Below the pieces are notes generated by a model. The model made no database searches and was not told the origin of the DNA. It saw nothing but the letters and a program-made list of their open reading frames with translations. The position numbers were made by a program, and so were the translations under genes. This document shows positions 14,918 through 23,552 of a stretch of DNA of 34,090 bases, piece after piece. This DNA is from an uncultured Sinobacteraceae bacterium (GTDB lineage Bacteria > Pseudomonadota > Gammaproteobacteria > Steroidobacterales > Steroidobacteraceae). The DNA is taken from assembly GCA_937902995.1 (NCBI GenBank), contig CALEKY010000008.1, positions 1-34,090 of the forward strand. Direction: 5' to 3'. The number at the start of each line of letters is the position of its first letter. Position 1 is the stretch's first letter.

Positions 14918-17350
14918 ATGCGGCATCGAGAACAGGCGGTTCGTCAGTCGAGTGGATCGGGGGCCGGTCGACCTGTATGTGCCGACGTACCGACTATCGA
15001 TGGATTCGAAGTGCTCCGCCGCTTGGGGGCAGGCGGTGGCGGCGAGGTCTGGCTCGCGCGCGATCGCGCGCACGATGAGCTCGTAGCGCTCAAGTCGCTC
15101 AATCTCGAGCGCGACGCACTGGCAGCGTTCGAACGCATGACGGCGCAAGTCGCCGCGCTCGCCGATCCGCACATTTTGAACGTCGAGCGGATCGTCGAGA
15201 CCGGCGGAGCGGTTTGGCTCGTCATGGAATACGCCGCCGGCGGCGATCTCGGGCGCTTGCGAGGCAAGGCGTGGCCTGAAATCGTGCATGCCGTGCTGCC
15301 GATCGCACACGCGCTGGCCCGACTGCATCGCACCGGCATCGTGCACCGCGATGTGAAAGTCACGAACGTGCTCTTGATGGCCGACGGCACACCGCGGCTT
15401 GCCGATTTCGGTGCCGCACTTGCGGTCGGCGAAACGCCGGGACGGGATGTCGCTCGCGGTTCGCTCTACAGCATGAGCCCGCAATGTCTCGATGGTGCCG
15501 CAGCGAGCGTCGCCGACGACATTTACGGCTTCGGGGCGATGCTGTACGAATTGTTGAGCGGCTATCCGCCTTTTTATCCGCGCGTCGCGCCCGAGCGAAT
15601 TCGTCGCGAGATGCCCGGTCCAATCCACGCGAGCACCCGTATTCCGGAGCCGCTCGAGCGGCTCGTTGCGTGGTGTTTGCGTAAGGAACCCGAGTTGCGC
15701 CCGGGTAGCATGGAGGTCGTCGGGGCGCACTTGCAGCACATTCTCGAGGATGCGTCCACGAGCGAAAACGCAAGGTTGAAGCTTTCGATGTCAATGAACG
15801 AGTCGAGCAAAGAACTGCCTGAACGGCGTGAGACGCCGGTCATCCAGCCGCCGTCGACGCCGGCAGCGCCTTTGCGTGTCGAATGGCATCGGACGCCGCC
15901 ACCCCGTGCGAACGAGTCTGCCGTACGCAGACAAGCATTCCGCCGCATCTTGACTGCATCCGCAGTCGCCATTGGCGCGCTCGCGTTGATCGTCGTTTTC
16001 TTCGTGCTGCCGAAATGGGTCGAACCGCAAGTGCCGGCACGAGCCGAGCAAGTTGCGCCGAGTGCCGAGCCGCCGAAAGAAGAGACGCCGGCTTTGCCTG
16101 CGCCTGCCGATTTCGCCGCGCTCGCCAAAGCGAAACAACGAGCCGATGAGGTGCGCGAGCCGCTCGTCGAACGGCTCGAACGGCTGCGCGAACGCGGTGT
16201 CGAGCAGTGGGCGGCGGACGATTACAGGCGGGCAACCGACGAGCTCGCGGCCGCCGATACCAAATACGCCGAGCGCGAGTACGTTGTAGCAGTCGAGCAT
16301 CTGGAAACCCTCGCACCCATGCTCGATGTGCTCGAAGCGCGAGCGTCGGCAGTGCTCGAGGAACAGCTCGCCGCTGGCGCCGAGGCATTGAGGACCGGAC
16401 GCTCTGCAGATGCGAAGGCGGCATTCGAGCTGGCACTGCGCATCGAACCGAAGAACGCCGTAGCGACGCGCGGTTTGGAGCGCGCCGGAACGCTCGATCA
16501 GGTGCTTGCCTTGCTTGCCTCGGCGAAGCGCGCCGAGGACGAGGGCAATGCCCAGGCAGCATTGGCGGACTATCGCCGTGCGCTCGAGCTCGACAAAGAC
16601 GCAACGGCCGCAAGCGAGGGCGTTGCGCGCATGTCGTCGCGGCTTTCGCAAGATGCATTCGCCAGCGCGATGGCGCGCGGGTTCGCGGCGCTCGGCACGG
16701 CGGATTTTCGCGGCGCGCGCGAAGCATTCGAGGCAGCAGGCAAGATTCGTCCGAATGCGCCGGAAGTTGCGGATGCGCTGAGGCAAGTCGAGCAGAGCGA
16801 ACGCACGCGCACGATTGCGGTAAAGCTCGAGAGCGCACGGGAATCGGAAGCCCGCGAACAATGGGCGAAAGCGCTGAGCACGTACCAAGAGATTCTGAGT
16901 CTGGATTCGACCGTTGCGGCGGCGAAAGAAGGCGTTGACCGAGTGCAGCCGCGTGCCGATCTCAACGAAGAGCTCGAGCTCTATTTGACGCAGCCCGAAA
17001 GACTGTTCAGCGTGCCGGTACGAGCGGCAGCGCGTCAAACGATCGAGCGTGCCGCTGCCATTCCCAATCCGGGACCGGTATTGACGCAGCAGCTTGCGAA
17101 GCTGCGCGATTGGCTGGCTCGTGCTGAGGTGCCGGTGCAGGTTTCGTTCGAATCCGACAATCTCACGCAGGTCACGATTTTTCGTGTGGGCGATCTCGGC
17201 ACCTTCGAGCGGCGCTCGCTCGAGCTGGCACCCGGTGAATACACCGTGATCGGCAAGCGGCCGGGTTACCGCGACGTGCGTCGCCAGATCATGGTCGTGC
17301 CCGGCGCGCCGATGCCGCCGATCGTCATTCGTTGCGAGGAAAGAATTTGA
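14918..17350 (+). CDS. Transmembrane Ser/Thr kinase with repeat and PEGA-like C-terminus
   Basis: An 810-aa protein. The N-terminal Hanks kinase domain (about 27-275) has glycine loop GAGGGGEV (37-44), Lys59, HRDVKVTN (143-150) and DFG (163-165). The APE motif is replaced by SPQ (187-189), so substrate-lobe packing may differ. A membrane helix is at about 345-366. Beyond it lie Pro-rich linker, long helices and TPR-like repeats (about 440-680), and a beta-rich end (about 725-805; ELAPGEYTVIGKRPGYRD) resembling a PEGA domain. The stop codon overlaps the TTG start of the next gene, so translation is coupled. The FHA proteins encoded next (17347 and 20887) are the natural readers of its phosphothreonines. 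The start ATG has CAGG upstream. Confidence 0.9.
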   Translation: MRHREQAVRQSSGSGAGRPVCADVPTIDGFEVLRRLGAGGGGEVWLARDRAHDELVALKSLNLERDALAAFERMTAQVAALADPHILNVERIVETGGAVWLVMEYAAGGDLGRLRGKAWPEIVHAVLPIAHALARLHRTGIVHRDVKVTNVLLMADGTPRLADFGAALAVGETPGRDVARGSLYSMSPQCLDGAAASVADDIYGFGAMLYELLSGYPPFYPRVAPERIRREMPGPIHASTRIPEPLERLVAWCLRKEPELRPGSMEVVGAHLQHILEDASTSENARLKLSMSMNESSKELPERRETPVIQPPSTPAAPLRVEWHRTPPPRANESAVRRQAFRRILTASAVAIGALALIVVFFVLPKWVEPQVPARAEQVAPSAEPPKEETPALPAPADFAALAKAKQRADEVREPLVERLERLRERGVEQWAADDYRRATDELAAADTKYAEREYVVAVEHLETLAPMLDVLEARASAVLEEQLAAGAEALRTGRSADAKAAFELALRIEPKNAVATRGLERAGTLDQVLALLASAKRAEDEGNAQAALADYRRALELDKDATAASEGVARMSSRLSQDAFASAMARGFAALGTADFRGAREAFEAAGKIRPNAPEVADALRQVEQSERTRTIAVKLESARESEAREQWAKALSTYQEILSLDSTVAAAKEGVDRVQPRADLNEELELYLTQPERLFSVPVRAAARQTIERAAAIPNPGPVLTQQLAKLRDWLARAEVPVQVSFESDNLTQVTIFRVGDLGTFERRSLELAPGEYTVIGKRPGYRDVRRQIMVVPGAPMPPIVIRCEERI

Positions 17351-19752
17351 GCGAGCTGGTCGTTCGAGAGGCTTTGGGCGAACGCCGTTTCGGCGCGGCC
17401 GATTTCCCGTTGGCGGTCGGCGGCCCGGGCAGCACGATCGTCGTCGCCGGTCGGCCCGACGGCGTCGAGGCGTATCTCGGCTTTCACGAAGGCCAGCTCT
17501 TCGTTCAGCCGGCCGAAAACGCGCAAGTGCTCCACAACGGCATGCCGATCGTGCAATCGACGTGGCTGCGAGGCGGCGACGTCGTGAATCTCGGCCACGC
17601 CCGCTTGCGCATCGTCGAAGAGCCCGAGCGCTATGTCGTCGAAGTGGAAGACGGCGCGCAAGCGAACATCACGCTGCCGCCGATCGTGTCGGCGAGGCGC
17701 GTGCACGGCGCGAGCGAAGACGAGGCCGAACCGATCGCAGCGGTGCAATTTCGTGCGCGCGAGCCGAAGGCGACTCAGCGCCGCATGACGGTGACGCCGA
17801 CGCGCATCGCGCTCAGCGCCGTCGCGCTCGTCGCAATCGGAATTCTGTGGTTCATATTCACCGCAACGTCGATCGGCGTCGTTGCCGAGCCGCGCGAAGC
17901 GAACGTCGACATCCGCGGCACGCTGCTCGCGGTGCCGATCGGCAGTCGTTTCCTGGTGCGGCCCGGGGAATACGAACTCTATGCGACGGCGGAAGGGTTT
18001 TCGCCGGCGAGCAGCAAAATCGTCGTCACGAAGGAACCGAATCAGAGTTTCTCGATTGCGTTGCAGAAGCTGCCCGGCAAGCTGCGCATCGAAGTGCCGG
18101 AAAGCGCGCGGGTCACGATCGACGGCGAGCCTCGCGGAACGGCGCCTGGCGAATTCGATCTGCCGCCCGGCAAGCACACGATCGCTGTGCTCGCCGAGCG
18201 ATATCACGCTTTCAACGGCGAAGTCGAAATCGAAGGCGGCGGCAAGCTGCAGGTTCTCAAGCCCGATCTGACGCCCGCATGGGCCGATGTGACGGTGACA
18301 TCGGAGCCGGCAGGTGCGCAGGTCTTCGTCGACGGCGAACTGCGCGGTACGACGCCGCTCACGACCGAAGTGCTTGCAGGCAATCGTCCGATCGAATTGC
18401 GGCTCGACGGCTTCAAACCTTGGTCGACCGACATCCAGGTCAAGGCGAACGAACCGATGTCGCTCGGGCCGATCAAGCTGGGTTTGCCCGATGCGCGCTT
18501 GGCCGTGCGATCGGAGCCGGCAGGCGCTGCGGTGTCAGTGGCAGGCGTGTATCGCGGCGTGACGCCGCTCGAGATCGAATTGCGGCCCGATCTCAGTCAC
18601 ACCGTCGTGATCGCCAAGCCCGGTTACGAGAACGCAACGCGCGAAGTTCGTTTGGGGCCCGGCGAGCGCAGCTCGTTGTCGATACCGCTCAAAGGGATTT
18701 ACGGCGAAGTCACTGTGCGTGCGCAGCCGGCCGATGCCGAGCTCTTCGTCGACGGCAAGTCGATGGGCGCGGCGAATCAAACCTTGCGTCTCGTTGCAGC
18801 CACTCACGAGATCGAAATCCGTAAAGCCGGTTTCGTCGAATACAAAACCAGCGTGACACCGCGTCCGGGCATTCCGCAGGTCGTCGAAGCGCGCTTGCTG
18901 ACGGCCGAGCAAGCGCGGCTCGCGAAAACGCCGGCGACGATTCGCACGAAGCTCGGCCAGGAGTTGAAGCTGATGCCGCTCGGTCGTTTCACGATGGGCA
19001 GCCCGCGGCGCGAGCCTGGACGTCGTGCGAACGAGGCGCAACGCGACGTGGAATTCAAACGCGCGTTCTATATTGGCGTACGCGAAGTGACGAATGCGGA
19101 GTTCCGTCGTTTCAGGCCGGAGCACAAGTCCGGATTCGTTGGGCAGAACTCGCTCGACCTCGACAATCAACCGGTCGTGAACATCACGTGGGACGATGCG
19201 GCGGCGTACTGCAATTGGCTCTCCGAGCAGGAGGGTTTGCAGCCCGCGTACAAGAAAGAGGGCGACACGTTCGTTCCCGTCTCGCCGATGACGAATGGCT
19301 ATCGATTGCCGACGGACGCCGAATGGGAATGGGCCGCGCGCTACGTCGGTCCGGGCAAGATTCAAAGATATCCGTGGGGCGACTCGCTGCCGGTGCAAGC
19401 AAACTCCGGCAACTATGCCGACCGTTCCGCGAACGTGATCCTGCCGGAAATCATTCCCGACTATGACGACGGCTTCATAGCGGCTGCGCCCGTCGGGAAA
19501 TTCCCGCCCAACGCGCTCGGACTTTACGACATGGGCGGGAACGTGGCCGAATGGGTTCACGATTACTATGCCGTCAGCGTCGATTCGCGCATGGCGGTCG
19601 ATCCTCTCGGGCCTGATCAAGGAAAGAGTCACGTCATTCGCGGCGCAAGCTGGCGACATTCCAGCGTCACGGATCTGCGTCTGTCGGCACGCGATTTCGG
19701 CGACAGTCGGCGCGATGACGTCGGCTTTCGTCTGGCGCGCTATCTGGAGTGA
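17347..19752 (+). CDS. FHA-like / PEGA repeat / FGE-sulfatase-fold membrane protein
   Basis: An 801-aa protein. The N-terminus (about 1-100) looks like a divergent FHA domain (LRGGDVVNLGHARLRIV). A membrane helix is at about 152-172. It is followed by four to five PEGA-type units (about 176-520), recognisable by repeated VDGELRGTTPL, VAGVYRGVTPL and KPGY/DGF phrases. The C-terminal FGE-sulfatase fold (about 540-800) has GYRLPTDAEWEWAAR, PWGD, GLYDMGGNVAEWV, RGASWR and GFRLAR. The cysteines used by true formylglycine-generating enzymes are absent, so this domain is probably structural or ligand-binding. TTG at 17347 with GAGGAAAG just upstream overlaps the kinase stop (TTGA). PEGA domains are known as surface or wall-associated modules, suggesting a periplasmic scaffold. 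Confidence 0.88.
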   Translation: MSELVVREALGERRFGAADFPLAVGGPGSTIVVAGRPDGVEAYLGFHEGQLFVQPAENAQVLHNGMPIVQSTWLRGGDVVNLGHARLRIVEEPERYVVEVEDGAQANITLPPIVSARRVHGASEDEAEPIAAVQFRAREPKATQRRMTVTPTRIALSAVALVAIGILWFIFTATSIGVVAEPREANVDIRGTLLAVPIGSRFLVRPGEYELYATAEGFSPASSKIVVTKEPNQSFSIALQKLPGKLRIEVPESARVTIDGEPRGTAPGEFDLPPGKHTIAVLAERYHAFNGEVEIEGGGKLQVLKPDLTPAWADVTVTSEPAGAQVFVDGELRGTTPLTTEVLAGNRPIELRLDGFKPWSTDIQVKANEPMSLGPIKLGLPDARLAVRSEPAGAAVSVAGVYRGVTPLEIELRPDLSHTVVIAKPGYENATREVRLGPGERSSLSIPLKGIYGEVTVRAQPADAELFVDGKSMGAANQTLRLVAATHEIEIRKAGFVEYKTSVTPRPGIPQVVEARLLTAEQARLAKTPATIRTKLGQELKLMPLGRFTMGSPRREPGRRANEAQRDVEFKRAFYIGVREVTNAEFRRFRPEHKSGFVGQNSLDLDNQPVVNITWDDAAAYCNWLSEQEGLQPAYKKEGDTFVPVSPMTNGYRLPTDAEWEWAARYVGPGKIQRYPWGDSLPVQANSGNYADRSANVILPEIIPDYDDGFIAAAPVGKFPPNALGLYDMGGNVAEWVHDYYAVSVDSRMAVDPLGPDQGKSHVIRGASWRHSSVTDLRLSARDFGDSRRDDVGFRLARYLE

Positions 19753-19755
19753 GTC

Positions 19756-20046
19756 ATGAAAACCGTCCCGATTTCGATCTTGCTTGCTGTGTTCGCGGTC
19801 GCCGGGTCGTTGCATGCAGCAGAAGCGCCGGAAGAGCCTGCTGCGACACCGGTACCTGCAACGGAGTCCGCTCAGGACACGAAAGCCAACGAGCAGACGG
19901 AGGCAGATTCAAAGGCGGACGAGCAAGCCGCCGAAGCGAAGCAACAAGAGAAATCCTCGGCCGACGAAAAGTCTTCGCCGCAACGTTTCATCCCGTCGGA
20001 ACAGGTACGCGCCGATTTCGACGTATCGTTCCCCATCGATATCTGA
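19756..20046 (+). CDS. Small exported protein, cluster component
   Basis: A 96-aa protein with an N-terminal signal peptide (cleavage likely after about residue 21, SLHA-AEA). A Glu/Ala/Lys-rich disordered middle is followed by a compact C-terminal motif, RFIPSEQVRADFDVSFPIDI. The low-complexity body with an ordered tail suggests that the last 20 residues are the functional, perhaps partner-binding, part. TGGAGTG precedes the ATG at good spacing. It is 4 bases after the FGE-fold gene and 7 bases before the ExbB-like gene. No named family recognised. Confidence 0.75.
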   Translation: MKTVPISILLAVFAVAGSLHAAEAPEEPAATPVPATESAQDTKANEQTEADSKADEQAAEAKQQEKSSADEKSSPQRFIPSEQVRADFDVSFPIDI

Positions 20047-20053
20047 GGGCACC

Positions 20054-20887
20054 ATGGCTACAGCCGCCGCACCCGCACCAGCGCCGCGCTCGACCCGCGC
20101 GTATCCGAGCGAGTTCGTCGTCACGCTCGCAGCGCTGATCTTCACGATCGTGACCGTCCATGCGACCTACGTCGCATGGATCCGGCCGCAAGGCGAGGCG
20201 ATCACGCAAGCCGAGCTTGCGCGCATGAAGGAGGATCGCTCGTACATTCCGAAGCGCTCGTTCTTGCTCGTGATCAAGGATCTCGAGCAGGAGCTGGAAG
20301 TCATTCACTTCGTTTGGGCGATGTTGATCATCGGCTACAAGGCAATGCTCGTGCGCAGAGAACGCAAATTCCTCGAACGCGACTTCATTCATGTACCCGA
20401 AGGCATCAAAGTGCTGCCGGAGGATGCGAAGGACTACGCGCGCCAGTTGGAGTCGCTGACGCCCGAAGAACAGAACGCGCTCGTCGTGCGCGCTCTGCAG
20501 CGCACGCTCGATCGCTTCGCGGCTACGCGTAGCATCCGCGATTCTGCGGAAACGTCGAGAGCCGTTTGCGATACGGAGGCCGACCGGCTCGATTCGGGTC
20601 TCGCCATGATTCGTTACATCGCCTGGGCGATTCCGGCGCTCGGCTTCATCGGCACCGTGCGTCACATCGGCGATGCGCTGCTGCAGGCGAATCAGGCCGT
20701 CGGCGGCGACATCACCTCGGTGACCTCGAGCCTGGGTATCGCGTTCAATGCGACGTTCGTTGCGTTGACGCTCACGATCATTCTCATGTTCTTCCTGCAT
20801 CAGCTCCAGCAATCGCAGGAGCAGCTCGTGCACGACACGGATCACTGGATCGATCAGCGGCTGATCAGGCACATGCAGGTTCGTTGA
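20054..20887 (+). CDS. MotA/TolQ/ExbB-type proton channel family protein
   Basis: A 277-aa inner-membrane protein. Hydrophobic helices at about 20-42, 82-100, 184-205 and 222-250, with a long cytoplasmic region between helices 2 and 3. The last pair carries the family hallmark: RYIAWAIPALGFIGTVRHIG followed by TSSLGIAFNATFVALTLTIILMF, matching the GxxGTV loop and small-polar fourth helix of MotA/TolQ/ExbB. Known relatives form ring-shaped ion-driven motors with an ExbD/TolR/MotB partner. No separate ExbD gene is present. The two vWA proteins downstream have ExbD-like anchors and may take that role. The ATG follows TGAGGG, and the stop overlaps the next start by one base. Confidence 0.88.
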   Translation: MATAAAPAPAPRSTRAYPSEFVVTLAALIFTIVTVHATYVAWIRPQGEAITQAELARMKEDRSYIPKRSFLLVIKDLEQELEVIHFVWAMLIIGYKAMLVRRERKFLERDFIHVPEGIKVLPEDAKDYARQLESLTPEEQNALVVRALQRTLDRFAATRSIRDSAETSRAVCDTEADRLDSGLAMIRYIAWAIPALGFIGTVRHIGDALLQANQAVGGDITSVTSSLGIAFNATFVALTLTIILMFFLHQLQQSQEQLVHDTDHWIDQRLIRHMQVR

Positions 20888-22290
20888 TGCTGTCGTTGGA
20901 GCTCATCGATTCCGGTCTCGTCATCGCCGAGCGGAAAGGCGGCGATGCGCGTGTCGCGAGCGAAGCGCCGGGGTTTGCGTTGCTCGAAGACAACGAGACG
21001 CTGACCGGCGCAGCAGCAGCGGCGCGCATGAGACTCAAGCCGCTGCTCGCGCAATCGAATTACTGGCGCAGCTTGAGTACGGAACCGCTGACGCGTCCGT
21101 CCCGGCTGGTCGGCACGACCGCGGACATCGCATTCGAACAAGCCAACGAATTGTTGCGCCCGTACAAGGCCGATCCTGAAGGCGTCGTGCTCGCCGTTCC
21201 GGCCGGCTACACGCGCGAACAGCTCGGATTGCTGTTGGGTGTGATCAACGAAACCGGGGCATCGGTCGCCGGGCTCGTCGATGCCGGGCTTGCGGCCTGC
21301 AGCCTCGAGCCCGCTGCGGCGCGCGTGTTGCATTTGGAGATCGAGCTGCATCAGGCGTTGCTCACAGTCTGCGAATACGTCGGCGGCGAGCGACCGGGCC
21401 TCAAGCGCACACGCTATGAAATCGCGCCGCGCCGAGGGTTGTTGGTGCTGTATCAGAGCTGGATGGCGATGATCGCCGCCGAGTTCGTACGCAAGACGCG
21501 CTTCGATCCGCTGCACGAGGCCGCAAGCGAGCAGCGTCTGTTCGATCAGCTTCCCGGGTGGCTCGCGCAACTCGATACGCAATCGCCGTTGACGCTGACG
21601 ATGCAGTTCGGCGATCGAACGCTCGAGATCGAGCTGACTCGCGAGCAGTTCATCGCAGCGGCCGAAGATCATTACGTAGATTTGGTTGCGCTCGTGCAGA
21701 ACGCACGCGCCGCGGGCGCGGCTATCGACTTGCGCCTATCGCATCGAGTTGCGTCCCTGCCGGGTCTGCGCGAGCGGTTCGAGGCCCTGCGCGACTGCGC
21801 GGTCAAGGTACTGCCGCAAGGTGCGGCCGCGTTGGGCGCATTGAAATACGAGACGGCGATTCGACGCACACCCGAGGCGCTGGCGCTCGTCTATCACTTG
21901 CCAGTTGCTCGAGCGAGCGGCACGGAGCCTGCGACGACTCAGATCGAGGCGACGCCGCCGGCGCTACGCCCAACGCACGTCCTGTTCCAAGGGCGCGCCT
22001 GGCGGATCTCGGAGCAGCCGCTGGCGATCGGCTGGTCCGTCAATGGCGCTGCTCGTGCGCTCCAGCTGCCGACCGCATTGCCGGGGCTGTCGCGCATGCA
22101 CTGCACGCTCGTGCGCCGCAACGGCTCCGTGCTCGTCGAGGATCACAGCACCTACGGCTCGTTCGTGAACGAGGAACGCGTCGTCGGCAGCGCGGTGCTG
22201 ACCGTGGGCGACCGTTTGCGATTGGGCTCGCCGGGCGTGACGCTCGAGCTCATTCAGTTGGTGGACGATCATGGCGCGCCGCAAGACTGA
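20887..22290 (+). CDS. Hsp70/actin-fold-like protein with C-terminal FHA domain
   Basis: A 467-aa cytoplasmic protein. The N-terminal part (about 1-340) resembles a degenerate Hsp70-type nucleotide-binding fold: an opening LIDSG phosphate-loop-like stretch and VVLAVPAGYTREQLGLLLGVI followed by GLVDAGLAAC, which parallels the VPA...INEPTAAA segment of DnaK. No substrate-binding domain follows. The C-terminal FHA domain (about 365-460) has SRMHCTL (His405) and EDHSTYGSFVNEERV, close to the canonical S-x-x-H and N-G-x-x-V pattern, so it should bind phosphothreonine. The likely ligand is the kinase at 14918-17350 or its targets. It starts in TGATG overlap with the channel gene and overlaps the next gene by 20 bases. 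Confidence 0.8.
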   Translation: MLSLELIDSGLVIAERKGGDARVASEAPGFALLEDNETLTGAAAAARMRLKPLLAQSNYWRSLSTEPLTRPSRLVGTTADIAFEQANELLRPYKADPEGVVLAVPAGYTREQLGLLLGVINETGASVAGLVDAGLAACSLEPAAARVLHLEIELHQALLTVCEYVGGERPGLKRTRYEIAPRRGLLVLYQSWMAMIAAEFVRKTRFDPLHEAASEQRLFDQLPGWLAQLDTQSPLTLTMQFGDRTLEIELTREQFIAAAEDHYVDLVALVQNARAAGAAIDLRLSHRVASLPGLRERFEALRDCAVKVLPQGAAALGALKYETAIRRTPEALALVYHLPVARASGTEPATTQIEATPPALRPTHVLFQGRAWRISEQPLAIGWSVNGAARALQLPTALPGLSRMHCTLVRRNGSVLVEDHSTYGSFVNEERVVGSAVLTVGDRLRLGSPGVTLELIQLVDDHGAPQD

Positions 22291-23365
22291 AGTCTTCAGC
22301 ATGTCGTTCCTCGACTGCATCACCTGCGCGTTCGGGTCGGTCGTGCTCGTCTACACGTTGATCAACGCGAAGGGCGGCTTGCGGCAAATGGCGCAGACCG
22401 AGAACGCGCAAGCGCAACTGCAGCAGCTCGAGCAGCAAGTGCTGGAGGGCTATCAGAGGCTCTATGTGTTGCGCAATTCGCTGCTCGAGACGGACGAAGA
22501 ACGCGTACGGACCGAGGGCATGGGCACGCGCGTGCTCGAGGAGGCGGAGCGCTTGAAGCTCGAGCTCGCCGATGCCGAGAAGGAGACCTTGTCGCGGCGC
22601 GAGGCCATCGAGCGCTTGAAAGCGGATCTCAAGTCGCTCGACGAAGCCGCTCGACGGTTGGAGGGCGCCAGCGAGAGCAAGCAGACGACCGGCACACGCG
22701 TGCGCGGCTTTACCGGCACGGGCGATCGACAGTACCTGACGGGCTTGCGTGTCGGCGGCTCGCGCATCGTGCTGCTCGTCGATGTGTCCGCGAGCATGCT
22801 CGACGAAACCGTCGTCAACGTTCTGCGCATGCGCAACATGCCGGAGTCGCGCAAGATCCTGTCCGAGAAATGGCGCCGCACGCTCGCTACGGTCGAATGG
22901 CTCGCGGCGCAACTGCCGGTCGAGAGCGAGTTCCAGATGCTCGCATTCAATACTCAGCCGAAATGGCTCGTGCAGGAATCGGAGGGCAAGTGGCTCAAGG
23001 TGAACGATCCGAATGCGTTGACCGAGGCGATTGCCAACTTGCGAAAAATGGTGCCTCAAGACGGCACCAGCCTCGAGAACGCCTTCGTCGCCATGAACAA
23101 GCTCAGTCCCAAGCCCGACAACGTCATATTGATTACCGACGGCTTGCCGACGCAGGGCGCCAGTCCGCCGCTGTTCAAGAAGGTCGTCGATGGTGACGAT
23201 CGCGTCGGCTTCTTCGAACGCGCGATCGCGAAGTATCCGAAAGACGTTCCGCTCAACGTCATCCTGATGCCGATGGAGGGCGATCCTTCGGCTCCGAGCG
23301 CTTATTGGCTCGCGGCACGACGTACGGGCGGTTCGTTCATGAGTCCGTCGAAGGATTGGCCATGA
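22271..23365 (+). CDS. Membrane-anchored vWA protein 1 with ExbD-like helix
   Basis: A 364-aa protein. Basic N-terminus, then one membrane helix (about 13-32, SFLDCITCAFGSVVLVYTLI), a long coiled coil (about 40-135), and a C-terminal von Willebrand factor A domain (about 164-358). The metal site looks complete: D171-x-S173-x-S175, Thr266 in QDGTS, Asp290 in ITDG. The N-in single helix with Asp15 at its start followed by an external domain mimics ExbD/TolR/MotB subunits. I infer that it is the partner of the ExbB-like channel, with the vWA domain in the periplasm. The start lies inside the FHA gene (20-base overlap). A paralogue follows. Confidence 0.85.
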   Translation: MARRKTEVFSMSFLDCITCAFGSVVLVYTLINAKGGLRQMAQTENAQAQLQQLEQQVLEGYQRLYVLRNSLLETDEERVRTEGMGTRVLEEAERLKLELADAEKETLSRREAIERLKADLKSLDEAARRLEGASESKQTTGTRVRGFTGTGDRQYLTGLRVGGSRIVLLVDVSASMLDETVVNVLRMRNMPESRKILSEKWRRTLATVEWLAAQLPVESEFQMLAFNTQPKWLVQESEGKWLKVNDPNALTEAIANLRKMVPQDGTSLENAFVAMNKLSPKPDNVILITDGLPTQGASPPLFKKVVDGDDRVGFFERAIAKYPKDVPLNVILMPMEGDPSAPSAYWLAARRTGGSFMSPSKDWP

Positions 23366-23371
23366 AAGTCA

Positions 23372-23522
23372 GGCTGAAGGCTTTAGGCTGTAGGCTGAAG
23401 GCAAGCGGCGCGCAGGAGCCCAGCGCGCGCCTATCCTTCTTGCGCTCAGTCTTCAGTCAGGAGCCTGGTTCGAGGCGCCAACGGTCTCTTCCTTCAGCCT
23501 TCAGCCTTCAGTCTTCAGCCTG
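23372..23522. repeat. Inverted heptamer-array element between the vWA genes
   Basis: Five-prime array: GGCTGAA, GGCTTTA, GGCTGTA, GGCTGAA (23372-23399). Then a GCGCGC hairpin (arms 23407-23413 and 23425-23431), CTCAGT/CTTCAGT (about 23445-23457), and the three-prime array CTTCAGC, CTTCAGC, CTTCAGT, CTTCAGC (23492-23519). The outer 30-base arms are complementary at 26 of 30 positions, so the whole element could fold back on itself. It fills nearly all of the 187-bp gap inside an otherwise tightly packed operon and starts 7 bases after a stop codon. Confidence 0.8.
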
Positions 23523-23552
23523 GCGACTGCCTACCGCCTGTGCGGAGCACCC

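Noticed and set aside
13337..15739. 800-aa open frame on the minus strand across the Gly-rich lipoprotein, lipoprotein and kinase genes
   Set aside because: It is an Arg/His/Gln-rich antisense shadow typical of GC-rich codon use, and the plus-strand genes have clear domains and ribosome sites.
17347..19752. Formylglycine-generating enzyme
   Set aside because: The fold is present but the catalytic cysteines are missing and no sulfatase gene is nearby.
23372..23522. CRISPR array
   Set aside because: The units are 7 bp, contiguous and without spacers, and no cas gene is present.
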